Shown: positions 17,450 to 27,573 of the stretch, in pieces | How the letters are laid out: every line of letters begins with the position of its first letter | Numbering within the stretch: the stretch's first letter is position 1 | NCBI GenBank assembly: GCA_027493525.1 | Contig: JAOSKN010000001.1 | Span: 1,240,001-1,304,000, forward strand | Source: Planctomycetota bacterium | Lineage (GTDB): Bacteria > Planctomycetota > SZUA-567 > H5-PLA8 | Length of the DNA: 64,000 nucleotides | Reading direction: 5' to 3' | Notes under the pieces: generated by a model | Told to the model about the DNA's origin: nothing | The model's database searches: none | The model's input: only the letters and a program-made list of their open reading frames with translations | Translations under genes and position numbers: made by a program

Positions 17450-20393
17450 ATGAAGTTCTACTTCTGCGAAAAATGCGGCAAGCGCCTTACCGACGCCGAG
17501 ATTCAGTCCGGCCAGGCCCGCGATAAGAAGCTCAAGGGCGTCTTCTGCGCCGACTGCGCCGTCGGCGTGCTGACCATGGAGTCCCTTCCGGTAAGCGAAG
17601 AATCCGCGCGCAAAATCCTAGCCCAGGAGCAGGAGGCCGCCGCGGAACAGGCCTGGTACTACTGCGAGAATTGCAGCGCGCGGGTCACCCGGGACGACTT
17701 GGCCGTCGGACTGGGCAAGGATAAGCAGCTCAAGGGCGTCTTCTGCAAGACCTGCGCCGAAGGCGTCCTGACCGTATCCTTCGACGCATTGACGCTCGAG
17801 CAGGCGCAGGAACTGACGCGCCGCGAACCGCGCCGACCCGCCGCGACTCGGACGCCCGCCGCGGGACGGCCGGCCTCGGACCGCCTGGTCGCTCCGCACC
17901 GCGCGCGCCCGCATGTGCAAGCGCACGGCTCGAACCCGCAGCGCAACCTGATTCTTGCGGCCGGCGCCGGCGTGCTGGTGCTGGGACTTCTGCTGTGGGC
18001 GCTCGGCGGTTCGAACGGCCCGGCGCGCGGGCAGCCGGCCAAGACGGCCAGACCCGAACCCGTCGCGCCGCCGCCGCCCGAACCCGTCGCGCCGCCGCCC
18101 GCGCACCCCGCCAAGACCCGGCCGACCTCTGAGGCTCCGGATGCGCCCGCGCCCGCGCCGGATCCGGCTCGGCCCGAGGCTCCCGCCGTACCTGTCGAGG
18201 CCGCGCCCTCGCCCGCGCCGCCGAATCCCGCGCCCGCCAGGGACCCGGCGCCGGGGACCGTGAACCTCTCCGACGGCCTCATGGCCTGGTGGAGCTTCGA
18301 CGAACCCGACGGCGCGACGAGCGTGCGCGACCGCTCCGGCAAGGGCCACGAGGGCGCGCTGAAAGGCAAGGCGGCTTTTGCGCAAGGCATCCGCGGCCGC
18401 GCGCTCGATCTCGACGGGCAGGCGAGCTACGTCGAGGTCGCGCCCTCGGATCTGCTGAGCAGCGAGGCCTTCACCGTCTCGTTCTGGATTTTCAGGCGCG
18501 TCGAGCAGGACAATTATGCCACGCTGAAGAAGGATTCCGTCAACCGGGTCGAAGGCTGGCTTCACCTGACCGCCAACCGGGGGACGATGTTCCTCATCAA
18601 CGGCAAGACCAAGGACCACCTGGATGGTTACAAGATCCCGCTGAACGAGTGGCATCACTACGCCGTGGTGTACGCCGGCGAAAGGACGACCTTCTACGGG
18701 GACGGAGTGGAACTCGGGCGCGGCGTGGCCTTCCGCCCGCGGCCCTACTCCGCGGGCGCGCTCTGGCTTGGCGCGGGGGGCTGGAAGAAGCGCGACACGC
18801 GCCTCGGCCTCGACGGCATGCTCGACGAGATCCGCATCTACCACCGCGCGCTCCAGCCGGCCGAGGTGCAGGCGCTGAGCCATGCCGAGCGCGGCGTGGC
18901 TCCGCCGGAGCCCGAGCCGCAGGCCGAACCTTCGCCGCGTGAGGCGCCCGCGCCCCAGACAACCGAGACGCCTTCGCCGGGCGCGCTGGCGGCCATCGAG
19001 GCCGCCAAGGCGCGCAAGGCGCTGGTGGAATTCCAGGCCCAGGCCGTCCGGCTGGCGCAGGCCGGGGAGTCCGGCGAGTTGAGCGCGTGGATCGAGGCGG
19101 GACTTGCGAATTCCGACCTGAAGGATCAGCGCAAACACATCGAGGCGTATCGCCTGGCCGTCGGCTGGGCAAAGGACCTGGGCCAGGCGGTGAGCCAGGG
19201 CATCGAGACTCTGAAGGAAGCCGATGGCGTGCGCCTCAAGCTGAAGACCGGCGCGCCGCTGCTCGTGGGCCGCAAAGGCGTGTTCCGGCTGCGCGAGTTC
19301 ACGGACGGCACGCTCCGGCTCCAGGGCGACGGCCTGTCGATGGACGTCCCGCTGTCCAACCTGCATCCGGAATTCGTCGCCGAATTGCAGGAGCGCGGGC
19401 TGGGCGCCGGCGCCCGCGCGCATCTGCTGCGGGGCTTCCTGCGCTGGTCGGCGGAGCCCCCCAAGCCGGGCCAGGCGCGCGCGGAACTCGACGCCGCGCG
19501 CAAGGCCGGCGCGCCGGGGGCGGAGGTCGATTTCCTTGCCGCGCTGCTGAATTTGGACTTCGCGGGCGGCCTCGAACGCGAGGCGGACAGGTCCTGGACT
19601 GGGATCGAGGCGCTCGCCGCCAAGCAACAGTGGCGCGACCTGCCGCCCTTGCTCGACGCCTTCCAGCAGCTCTACGGGGACACCGCGCTGGCGCGCTCCA
19701 AGGCCGAGGCCTTGAAAGCGCTCGGCGCTGAAGCCCGCGCGCGCACCGCCGACCTCCAGGAAGAAGGCCTGCTCGCCTATTGGGACTTCGACGAGGGCGA
19801 GGGCAAGACGGCCCGGAACCGCGCGGCGGACAAGTGCCACGGCCGCCTCGAAGGCGAAGCGGACTGGACGCCCGGCCTGAAAGGCGCGGCCGTGCGCTTC
19901 ACGGGCAACAAGGGCTGCGTGTTCGTCTCCGACGCCGGAGCTTTCGCGTTCAACAAGAGCAGCTTCACGATCTGCCTCTGGGCCCGGATCGAGAAGCCGC
20001 AGTACCTCATGGTCCGAGACAAGATCGGCTGGCGCGGCTGGCTCCTGAACGCCGATGAGTTCAACTATTCCGATTCGAAAGGCCCTGGCGTCTCCATCCA
20101 CCTGCCGGAGCGCATCAAGTGGGATCCCCAGCGCTGGCTGCATTACGCCGTGGTCATGGACCGCGAGGCGGGCACGACCGCGCTCTACCTGGACGGCGAA
20201 TTGAAGGCCCAGAAGCCGGTCGAAGCCAGCTCACAGAACATCGACGGGGGCGCGCTCCTGCTCGGCGGCCGGCCAAGCGGCGTGCCGCCTTACTTCCAGG
20301 GCGACCTCGACGAGGTCCGCGTCTACCTGCGCGCGCTTTCGCCGGAAGAAATCAAAGCCCGCTACAAGCAGTTGGCGCCGCTCAAACCCCTGA
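17450..20393 (+). CDS. Double zinc-ribbon, single-TM, two-LamG-domain membrane protein (frameshift at the end)
   Basis: About 980 residues. Two cytoplasmic CxxC zinc ribbons open the protein: YFCEKCGKRLT...GVFCADCA and YYCENCSARVT...GVFCKTCA. A membrane segment follows near residue 170 (LILAAGAGVLVLGLLLWAL), then a Pro/Ala-rich stalk. LamG domain 1 lies about residues 275-480 (LMAWWSFDEPDGATSVRDRS; MLDEIRIYHRAL), a helical region follows, and LamG domain 2 lies about 775-970 (LLAYWDFDEGEGKTARNRA; LDEVRVYLRALSPEEIKARY). The open frame runs on to 21001, but its last ~190 residues are Arg/Pro-rich and overlap the next gene. Removing one C from CCCC at 20387-20390 gives a stop at 20391-20393, right after the LamG end, so the end was placed there. 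Probably a surface glycan- or protein-binding sensor; the role is unknown. Confidence 0.75.
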
Positions 20394-20432
20394 CGTTCTT
20401 CGCACTTCCCCAACCCAGAAAAGGACGGCACC

Positions 20433-21761
20433 ATGTCTACCGAGTTCAGCATACGCGACGAGTTTCTCACCCCGGTCTCGCCCCGCGGGCTCAAGTTCGC
20501 CCAGGTTTCGGCGCGGGACAACCAGACCGGCCACGTCGGCCCGCTCTACGTGGCCAAGTGGACCGCGGACTCGAAGACGTTCGTCTTCGTCCGCGAGGCC
20601 GCCGACGACGGCGCGCATCCCGCCGGCATCTGGCGCTGCGACACCGAGTCGAATTTCGAGGTTGCTCCGGTGATCGAATTCCCCGAGGGCGAGGCGCACG
20701 GCATCCTGGAGCCCCGCGGCAAGGGCCAGTGCGTGGCCGCCCTGATGCTCCCCGACGGGTCGGGCGTGATCCACATCCACCACGTCGCGGATACCTTCGA
20801 GTTGCGCTTCACCTCGCTCGACGGCGCGCGCACCGAGACCTGGATGACCAGCCCCGCGACGATCGCCTCGCGCTGGATGTCCATCTCGGCCGACAGCGAG
20901 CGCGTCGCGTTCGGCGTCTTCCTCGGCGACGGCAGAGCCGAAGGGGCCCCGTGGGCCACGCGCGTCTTCGACCTGAAGAAGCGCTCCTGGTGGGACCTTG
21001 AACTGGGCAACCAGTTCCGGCGCCAGCCCGGCACGTACTCGCGTTGCAAGGACCCCGAACGCAGCCATTTCCTCACGACCAGCATGCCCGCCCCGAAGAT
21101 GTCCGACGGCTCCTGGCTGACGCCGCCCGACGGCTCCTGGCGCTGGAAAGACCTCCCCAAGAGCGATCCCCTGGGCGACGCGACGCTGGTGTACCACGAC
21201 GTGACCGGCAAGTGGGGCATCATGCCCCTCGGACGCAATGGCTCGCACATCTCCAGCCACGCGACCTGGCGCGGCGAGGATCTCCACTACGTGGCCGCCA
21301 TGTACCATACGGGGCCAAACCTCTGGCGCGCGCCGTTCATCGAGACCCGGCCGTACAAGTGCGGCCCCGAGCACTACTATGCGGGGCACAACGCGCCGGG
21401 CGCCGAGATCGTGGACCTCTCGCGCCATACGACCCGCGCCGACAGTTGCCATTTCGATTTCGACCGCGGCGGCAGGCATTTCGTCTCCGATACCGACGGC
21501 TACGTGAACCCCGGGCCGAACCTCCTGTACGTGGGCGCCTACGTCGAGGCCGGCGACGAACCCCCGTTCGTGCTCACGAAATTCCTCGGCATCACGCGCG
21601 CCTCCTGGCGCTGGAAAAAGAACGTCCAGCACTCGCACCCCCACCCCTGCCTCTCGCCCGACGGCCGCTACGCGCTCTTCCAGTCGGACTTCTTCGGCCG
21701 CCCGCAGGTTTTCGTGGCCTGGGACTTCGAGTTCCCCGAGCCCCGCGAAGGCCGGGCCTGA
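20433..21761 (+). CDS. PL22-like (oligogalacturonate-lyase-type) beta-propeller protein
   Basis: 442 residues; the ATG has AAAGGA seven bases upstream. No signal peptide, so cytoplasmic. The sequence is a seven-bladed TolB/WD-like propeller (YVAKWTADSKTFVFVRE; WMSISADSERVAFGVFLG). The C-terminal block VQHSHPHPCLSPDGRYALFQ followed by SDFFGRPQVF is the signature end of PL22 oligogalacturonide lyases, where His residues bind the metal; HATWRGEDLHYV and SCHFDFDRGGRHFVSDTDG supply more candidates. PL22 enzymes finish pectin breakdown in the cytoplasm. The match to the family core is good, but substrate specificity is not proven. It probably shares a transcript with the LamG gene 39 bases upstream. 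Confidence 0.65.
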   Translation: MSTEFSIRDEFLTPVSPRGLKFAQVSARDNQTGHVGPLYVAKWTADSKTFVFVREAADDGAHPAGIWRCDTESNFEVAPVIEFPEGEAHGILEPRGKGQCVAALMLPDGSGVIHIHHVADTFELRFTSLDGARTETWMTSPATIASRWMSISADSERVAFGVFLGDGRAEGAPWATRVFDLKKRSWWDLELGNQFRRQPGTYSRCKDPERSHFLTTSMPAPKMSDGSWLTPPDGSWRWKDLPKSDPLGDATLVYHDVTGKWGIMPLGRNGSHISSHATWRGEDLHYVAAMYHTGPNLWRAPFIETRPYKCGPEHYYAGHNAPGAEIVDLSRHTTRADSCHFDFDRGGRHFVSDTDGYVNPGPNLLYVGAYVEAGDEPPFVLTKFLGITRASWRWKKNVQHSHPHPCLSPDGRYALFQSDFFGRPQVFVAWDFEFPEPREGRA

Positions 21762-21774
21762 GGCGCGGGCGCAA

Positions 21775-21803
21775 TTTGCAGCGGGCCTGCGCAGGCCTTA
21801 GGT
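21775..21803 (+). promoter_or_regulatory. Possible promoter of the NOS gene with a palindromic spacer
   Basis: TTTGCA (21775-21780) and TTAGGT (21798-21803) are 17 bases apart. The spacer contains a perfect 14-base palindrome, GGCCTGCGCAGGCC (21784-21797). An operator centred between -35 and -10 is typical of MerR-type control, but the promoter elements are weak matches. The CCTGCGCAGG core also occurs at 5072-5081. Confidence 0.3.
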
Positions 21804-21837
21804 TGAAGGTCCGCCGCCGCGGCGGGAGGATCCTGCC

Positions 21838-24800
21838 ATGCCCGCAACGCCCGACGATCTGCACCAGCGCCTGGCGCGCGTGCCGCTCTTCGCCGCGTGG
21901 GCCGAGGACGACCGCCGGCGCCTCGCCGCGCACGCCGCGTTCCTCGACGCCGCGCCCGGCGAGACGATCCTGCGCGAAGGCGAATTCGGTGACCGGATGT
22001 TCCTGATCGAGCGCGGCAGCGTGCAGATTTTCACGCGCGGCTTCGACGGTTCCGATCTGGTGCTCGCGCGGCTGGAGCCCGGCCAGTGGTTCGGGGAGCA
22101 GGCGCTCCTGCCCGGCGGCAGCCCGCGCCGCAACGCGAGCGCCCGCGCGCTCGACGCGTGCCGCCTGGTGACGCTCTCGAGGGGCGACGTCGCCGCGGCC
22201 CTGGGCCGGCATCCGGAACTGCTGCGCCGCTTCCAGGACGCCGGCGCTGCGGAGCGCGCGCTGCGGGAGGCGCGGATCGGCGAGCAGCTCTTCGCGCAGC
22301 TCGGCGTCTCGTCCGGCTCGGCCGCGTACGAGCTCAAGACCTGGCCGGCGGGCGCGGTGATCTTTCGCGAAGGCGATCCGGGCGACCGCGCGTTCCTGGT
22401 GCTGCGCGGCCGGGCCCAGGCCAGCCGGCGCGAGGACGGGCGCGACGAGGTCCTGTCCGAGCTGCTCCCCGGCCAGTTCTTCGGCGAGCGCGCCATCCTG
22501 CAGGACGCCCCCGCGCGGCTTCCGTGCAGGCGCTGGAAGAGACCGAGACCGTCTCGCTCGACGGGACCTGGTTCCGCGAGGCCTGCGAGCAGAGCCCCAG
22601 CCTGCGCGCGCTGATGGATTCGCTCGCCAGCATGTACCTCCTGCCGCGCCGCGGCGTGCTGGCGCTGCAGACGGGCTCCCTGGACGGGCGTCCCAGCATG
22701 ACCGCCGTGCACAGCCTGCCCGACGGGCGGCGCGTCGTGAGCACGCGCCTGGTCGGCGTCGCGGCCTTCACGTCGCGGCGGGTCGGCGGCGGCGACCCGG
22801 ACGAGACGGTGCGCTTCGACGCCGCCGCGCGCGGGCAGTTCCGGGAACTCATGCTCCGCGAACGGCGCCTCGTCGGGCTGCACGCCGAAGGCGAGTGGCC
22901 GCTGCTCGGCGAGGCCCTCGGCTTTCTCCTCGACGACGTGCGGCTCGAGGCCTGGCAGCTCGCGCTCTTCCGGCAGCGCGGCGAGTTCCGCGCCGAGGAT
23001 CCCGAGCCGCTGTACGCCGAGAGCGAAGAACTCTGCGCCTGCACCCACACCACCTGCGGGCAGATCGCCCAGTGCCTGCGCGAAGGCTGCCACTCCGTCG
23101 AAGAGGTCGCCGCGCGCACCCGCGCCACGCTCGTCTGCGGCGGGTGCCTGCCCCTGGTGAAGGAGCTGCTCGGGCAGGCCGACTGGACCCCCGCGCGCGT
23201 CGTCGACTCGATCCCCTGCACGCCCGAAGTCCGCGCCTTCCGGCTGCGGCCGGCGGACGCGGCCTGCCGCGAATTTCGACCGGGCCAGCACCTCGTCCTG
23301 CAGGCGCGGATCGACAACCGCTGGGTCCAGCGCGCCTACACGCTCACCTCGGCCCCCGGCGCGGAGGCCTACGAGATCACCGTCAAGCGCGAGCCGCACG
23401 GCGTCTTCTCGCGCTGGCTTTTCGACCGCCTGGACTCCGATTCGCTGCTGCGCCTCTCCCCGCCCAACGGGGCGTACACGCTGCCGGAGGACCCCGCGCG
23501 CGACGTGGTCTGCCTCGTCGCCGGCATCGGCATGACGCCCGCGCTCGCCTTCGCCCGCTCCCTGGAGCGGTCGCCCCGCGCGGGCCGGCTGCACGTCGAC
23601 TACTCCGTCTCCGACGAAGCCCAGGCGGTGCGCGCCGGGGAACTGGCCCAGCTCCACGCGCGGCACGAGCGCCTCACCTTCAATCTGCGCGTCACGGGGC
23701 GCGTCGGCAGGCTCGGCCGGCGCGAGGTCCACCAGCTCGTCGAGGACTACCCCGAGGCCGACTTCTACCTGTGCGGCGGCGAGGCCTACACCGAGTCCGT
23801 CCGCGAACTGCTGGGGCTCTGCGGCGTGCCGCCCGAACGGATCAAGCTGGAGGTCTTCGTGGACGCGGGCAAACCGGCGCCGGCCGCCGCCGCCCCAGGC
23901 CCCGCCCCGGCCGCCGCCGAAGCGGCCCCGCCGCCCGCCCACCCGCGCGAACAGGCTCGCGAACTGCTCGAGGCCTTCTACACGGAAGCCGGCGCGCGCG
24001 AAGCCTTCGAGGCGCGCTGGCCGCAGGTCAACGGGCTCTTCGAATTCACCGGCACCTATCAGCAGACCGCCGAGGAACTCGCCTATGCCGCACGCATTGC
24101 CTGGCGCAACAGCATCCGCTGCATCGGGCGCATGTACTGGCGGGGCTTGACGGTCCGCGACTTCCGCCACGTGCGCTCCGCCGAGGGCATGTTCGAGGCG
24201 CTGTTCGAACACATCGAGCTGGCCACCAACCGCGGCAACCTCCGCCCCATGATGACCGTCTTCGCGCCGCTCAGCGTCGCCGGGACCGGGCCGCGCGTCT
24301 GGAGCCCGCAGCTTTTCCGCTACGCCGGCTACCGCGAGGCCGATGGGCGCGTCCTCGGCGACCCGGCCAACGTGGAACTCACCGAGGTCGCCCGGGCGCT
24401 GGGCTGGGAGCCGCCCGCGCGGCGCACACCCTTCGATCTGCTGCCGCTGATCGTCCAGGCCGAGAACGACGCGCCCCGCTGGCGCGCGATCCCGCCGGAA
24501 CTCGTCCTCGAGGTCCCCATCGTCCACCCGCAGTTCGCCTGGTTCGAGGACCTGCAGCTCAAGTGGTACGCGCTCCCCGCCGTCTCCTGCATGCGCTTCG
24601 ATGCCGGCGGCGTGACGTACGCGGCGGCGCCCTTCAACGGCTGGTACATGGGCACCGAAATCGGCGCGCGAAATTTCGGGGATGTCGCGCGCTACAACCT
24701 GCTCCCCGTCGTGGCCGCGCGGATGGGGCTGGATACCTCGAACGAACGCACGCTCTGGCGCGACCGCGCGCTCGTCGAACTGAACGCCGCCGTGCTCCAT

Positions 24801-25049
24801 TCCTACGAGAAGGCCGGCGTGACCATGATGGACCATCACGCCGCCAGCCACAGCTTCGACAAGTTCGAGGAACTGGAGCGGCGCGCGGGCCGGCCGGTGA
24901 ACGCAAAATGGAACTGGCTCGTCCCGCCCATCAGCGGCTCGGCGGTGACCGTCTTTCACAAGGAAGGCTGGCCCGAGGTGGAGCGGATTCCCAACTACTT
25001 CTACCAGCCGGATCCATGGAAGACCGGCTCGTCCTGGCGGCGGGAATGA
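21838..25049 (+). CDS. Self-sufficient nitric oxide synthase with tandem cyclic-nucleotide-binding domains and built-in Fe-S/FAD reductase (frameshifted)
   Basis: Reconstructed 1070-residue protein; start with GGAGG eight bases upstream. Domains in order: cNMP-binding 1 (about 10-125; FGEQALL, E87/R97) and cNMP-binding 2 (155-270; FGERAIL, E217/R227), both with the Glu-N9-Arg spacing of CRP-type phosphate cassettes. A linker follows, then a BFD-like [2Fe-2S] motif with C400-x-C402 and C434-x-x-C437. A ferredoxin-reductase module has RAYTLTS (FAD) and GIGMTP plus YLCGG (NAD(P)H). An Ala/Pro linker leads to a NOS oxygenase domain with heme ligand C762 in RNSIRCIGR and the arginine-binding E941 in WYMGTEIG. 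NOS turns L-arginine into citrulline and NO. A reductase placed N-terminal to the oxygenase resembles the Sorangium enzyme. A missing base near 22518 breaks cNMP domain 2 at R227; adding one G restores PARASVQALEETET. Confidence 0.9.
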
Positions 25050-25079
25050 TTCTTCGGATGCATCGGTGGAGGAACTGAA

Positions 25080-26954
25080 CTACCTGCCTTTGCCGCGACC
25101 TGGGCCGCCGGTCTTGGGCCCCCCGCCGCCCTGAGCTGGCGGATTGCCGCCTGCGCCGCCGCCACCGGAACCTCGGCCGACGCCCGAGCCGCTTCCACCT
25201 TCGCCGCCTCCGGATCCGGTGGATGGCTTTCCTCCGCCTTGGCCCGGATTGGAGCCTGAACGGCCGCCCCCGGAACTCGACCCAGGTCCTTTGCCTGCGC
25301 CCGCGCCGCTGCCGTTTCCATTCCCGCTGCCCGCGCCGCTGCCGTTTCCATTGCCATTGCCCGAGCCTGCGGCCGGACCTTTACCGCCTCCGGAGCCGTT
25401 TCCGGTTCCACCCGCGTTTCCGGTTCCGGCGCCGCCGTTGCCGCTCCCACCGGCCGCGCCGGTATGGCCCGCGCGCCTGCCGGCGCCCTCTCCTCCGGCA
25501 CTCGTACCCGTGCCCGTCGATCCGCCGGTAGCTTCGCCGCCGCCGGCGCCTGAGGAGGTCGGCCCGCTCGAGGCTGGATTCGAACTATCCGGCGCCGGAT
25601 CGGCGCCATCGGCCTCGCCATTCCCGGCGCTGGGCGGAGGCTGGGCGCCGTAACCGGTCGCCTTCAAGGTCTGGAAAAGGAAAGGCTCCCCGGGCGTGGA
25701 CTTGAACGGGACGACGCAGCCGTGGTCGGCGACCACCAGGGACTTCGCGCCCAGGCTGGCCAGCTCGAGCCTCCCGGCATCCACGAGCACCACGGTCCGG
25801 CGGTTCGCTTCGTCACGATTCACGCGAGCCTGCGCGCTCTGGGCGAAGATCTCGGGGCCTGCGTCGACCTTCATGGACCAAGGGTTCGCCTGCGCGCGTC
25901 CTTCCGTCTGGAAGGCCATCGAGCCGGCTTCGAGGGTGGGGAGGCATCGGTCGCCCTCAACCGCCAGGCGCAGAATGGAATCGGGATTGAGCCAAATCGT
26001 GCCGCCATCTTCCAGAGCGCATTCCACGCCCTGCTTCCAATCCGTGGGTAACGCGGACTTCTCGAGCGTAGAGGTTCCAACGGCCACACGCTCGCCGGCA
26101 AGGAGCACGCGCCCTTCGCTCAACGTCTCCGCTTGATCCTTCGCAGTCAGTTGGACGGTAACGCCGACGATGCGTTGAATGCGCGCCACGGGTTTTGAAG
26201 CGCTGGCCTGACGCGGCCGGTCCGCATGGACTGCGTTCGGAGCCTCTTCCCGGGACAACGGAGGCGGGGCCGCTTCGGCCAGCGCGGGTTCCGGGGCTTC
26301 CTCCGGCGCGGGCTCCGCGGCTTGGCGTGCCGTCTCCAGTTCCGGATCCAGCTCGGGCCCCGAGGCCTCCGCGTCGAGTTCTTCCGGGGCGTCCGGGACC
26401 TGCGCGATCCGTTCCGGCTGGGGCCGATACGAACGCTTCGCCGGAACCCACGTCTCGTTCTGCGCCTGCACGGGAGCCTGGCGCGGGGCCGGCGCCTCGC
26501 TCAAGAGCACGATCAGCGCCACCAAGGCCGCGGCTCCGGCCACGGGAATCCAAACGGCGCCCGTCTTCGCGGCATCGGCGCGCCTGAGGCGCAAGCTCTT
26601 TCGGCTCCGCTTCGAGGCGCTGCTCCGCTGGGAGACCGAGCGGCGCTGCGAAACGTGGCGCGCCTTGAGCGCCACCACCCTGGCGAACCGTTCGGTATCC
26701 GAGCCGTCCTGTTGAAGCCGGACACCCCGCATCACGGACTCGACGAAGCGCGCTTCGGTGGGACGCGCGGCCAGCAAGCCGGCGATCGCGCGCTCCATGC
26801 GCACCTGCTCCTGGAACCTGCGCGCGTGTTCGGGATGGGCCTCAAGCAACTCCGACAGCGTCCGATCTTCGGATTCGGACAGCACGCCGTCGAAGAAGCG
26901 CGCCATCAGCGTTTCGAATTCGGGAACCTGAAGCGAGGAGGCTTGGGCGATCAT
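25080..26954 (-). CDS. FecR-type anti-sigma/sensor protein with Gly-rich C-terminal tail
   Basis: 624 residues. Its ATG overlaps the sigma-factor stop by four bases (ATGA), suggesting translational coupling. The N-terminal ~90 residues are a helical anti-sigma-like domain (EFETLMARFFDGVLSESED; HPEHARRFQEQVRMERAIAG). One membrane segment (WIPVAGAAALVALIVLLSEA) lies near residue 150. An acidic, Pro-rich stretch leads to a FecR-like beta domain (about 285-440; LSEGRVLLAGERVAVGTSTL, VLVDAGRLELASLG). The last ~190 residues are almost only Gly, Ser, Asn, Ala and Thr with GNGNGSGAG-type repeats, a flexible low-complexity tail beyond the membrane. It probably controls the adjacent ECF sigma factor; the extracellular signal is unknown. 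Confidence 0.7.
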   Translation of the reverse strand: MIAQASSLQVPEFETLMARFFDGVLSESEDRTLSELLEAHPEHARRFQEQVRMERAIAGLLAARPTEARFVESVMRGVRLQQDGSDTERFARVVALKARHVSQRRSVSQRSSASKRSRKSLRLRRADAAKTGAVWIPVAGAAALVALIVLLSEAPAPRQAPVQAQNETWVPAKRSYRPQPERIAQVPDAPEELDAEASGPELDPELETARQAAEPAPEEAPEPALAEAAPPPLSREEAPNAVHADRPRQASASKPVARIQRIVGVTVQLTAKDQAETLSEGRVLLAGERVAVGTSTLEKSALPTDWKQGVECALEDGGTIWLNPDSILRLAVEGDRCLPTLEAGSMAFQTEGRAQANPWSMKVDAGPEIFAQSAQARVNRDEANRRTVVLVDAGRLELASLGAKSLVVADHGCVVPFKSTPGEPFLFQTLKATGYGAQPPPSAGNGEADGADPAPDSSNPASSGPTSSGAGGGEATGGSTGTGTSAGGEGAGRRAGHTGAAGGSGNGGAGTGNAGGTGNGSGGGKGPAAGSGNGNGNGSGAGSGNGNGSGAGAGKGPGSSSGGGRSGSNPGQGGGKPSTGSGGGEGGSGSGVGRGSGGGGAGGNPPAQGGGGPKTGGPGRGKGR

Positions 26955-27526
26955 GAGTAGCGCGCCCCCTGCCGCCGGCGCTCGACGCAATCCCGCAGTT
27001 TGTCGCGGAGCCGCACCAGGGTCTGGCGGATCGAATCGGCCGAACCACCCATCTCTTCGGCAATCCGGTCCGAGGTGGACCCCTCGGCGTAGCGCATGGA
27101 CACGATCTTCCGGAGGTGTTCCGGCAACTGATCCAGGCACATCTTGAGGTGCTGGGTATGGGATGCCAATTCGTCCGGCTCGTCCTGGACGGCCTCTCGA
27201 TCTTGCCGCGCCAGCCAGGCGACCGTATAGCGCTGCTTGAAGCCTCTTTCGCGCTGCACGCGGCGCCATTCGTTGAGCAGGTGATTCCGCGCGATGGCTT
27301 CCAGCCATGCCCAGAAGTTCGACTGGGGGCGAAGTTCGGCCAAGCGCCGCCAGGCCGTCAGGAAAATCTGCTGGCTCAGGTCGTCGGCCCACTCGGGGTC
27401 GGAAGCTCGCATGAGGCACATCGCGCGGACGGCGGGGCTGAAGCGCACGACCAGCTCCTCAAAGGACTTCACGTCGCCTTGGCGCGCGGACTCAACCAGT
27501 TCCGGCAAGTCCACGACCTTTGCCAT
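26951..27526 (-). CDS. ECF-family RNA polymerase sigma factor
   Basis: 191 residues, normal for the ECF class. Region 2 is clear (FEELVVRFSPAVRAMCLMRA; DLSQQIFLTAWRRL; SNFWAWLEAIARNHLLNEWR), as is region 4 (LDQLPEHLRKIVSMRYAEG; TSDRIAEEMGGSADSIRQTL). The WAWLEAIARNHLLNEWR block is typical of the Planctomycetes-enriched ECF groups. An AAGGAA lies a few bases before the ATG. It is first in a two-gene unit with the FecR-type gene and is divergent from a metalloprotease gene. Targets are unknown. Confidence 0.93.
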   Translation of the reverse strand: MAKVVDLPELVESARQGDVKSFEELVVRFSPAVRAMCLMRASDPEWADDLSQQIFLTAWRRLAELRPQSNFWAWLEAIARNHLLNEWRRVQRERGFKQRYTVAWLARQDREAVQDEPDELASHTQHLKMCLDQLPEHLRKIVSMRYAEGSTSDRIAEEMGGSADSIRQTLVRLRDKLRDCVERRRQGARYS

Positions 27527-27546
27527 GGCCGTTCCTTAAAGGAGAC

Positions 27547-27573
27547 ATGTCACGACCGGGGCGACCGTGACAT
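27547..27573. promoter_or_regulatory. Inverted repeat ATGTCACG-N11-CGTGACAT upstream of the sigma gene
   Basis: Perfect 8-base arms with an 11-base spacer, starting 21 bases before the sigma-factor ATG and 156 bases before the divergent protease ATG. It is either an operator or an RNA hairpin in the sigma leader. Confidence 0.45.

Noticed and set aside
20394..21001. Arg/Pro-rich C-terminal extension of the LamG protein
   Set aside because: It overlaps a well-supported PL22-like gene in another frame and begins right after a natural LamG end; treated as a frameshift product.
22510..22525. Programmed ribosomal frameshift at the NOS break
   Set aside because: No slippery heptamer, no upstream Shine-Dalgarno-like stimulator and no following stop/hairpin arrangement.
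21798..24959. 1053-codon open frame on the minus strand opposite the NOS gene
   Set aside because: No domain or signal; the plus strand carries five recognisable domains.
25090..25620. Repetitive GC-rich stretch that could look like a satellite or CRISPR
   Set aside because: It is the Gly/Asn/Ser-codon tail of the FecR-type protein; repeats are short, degenerate and without spacers.
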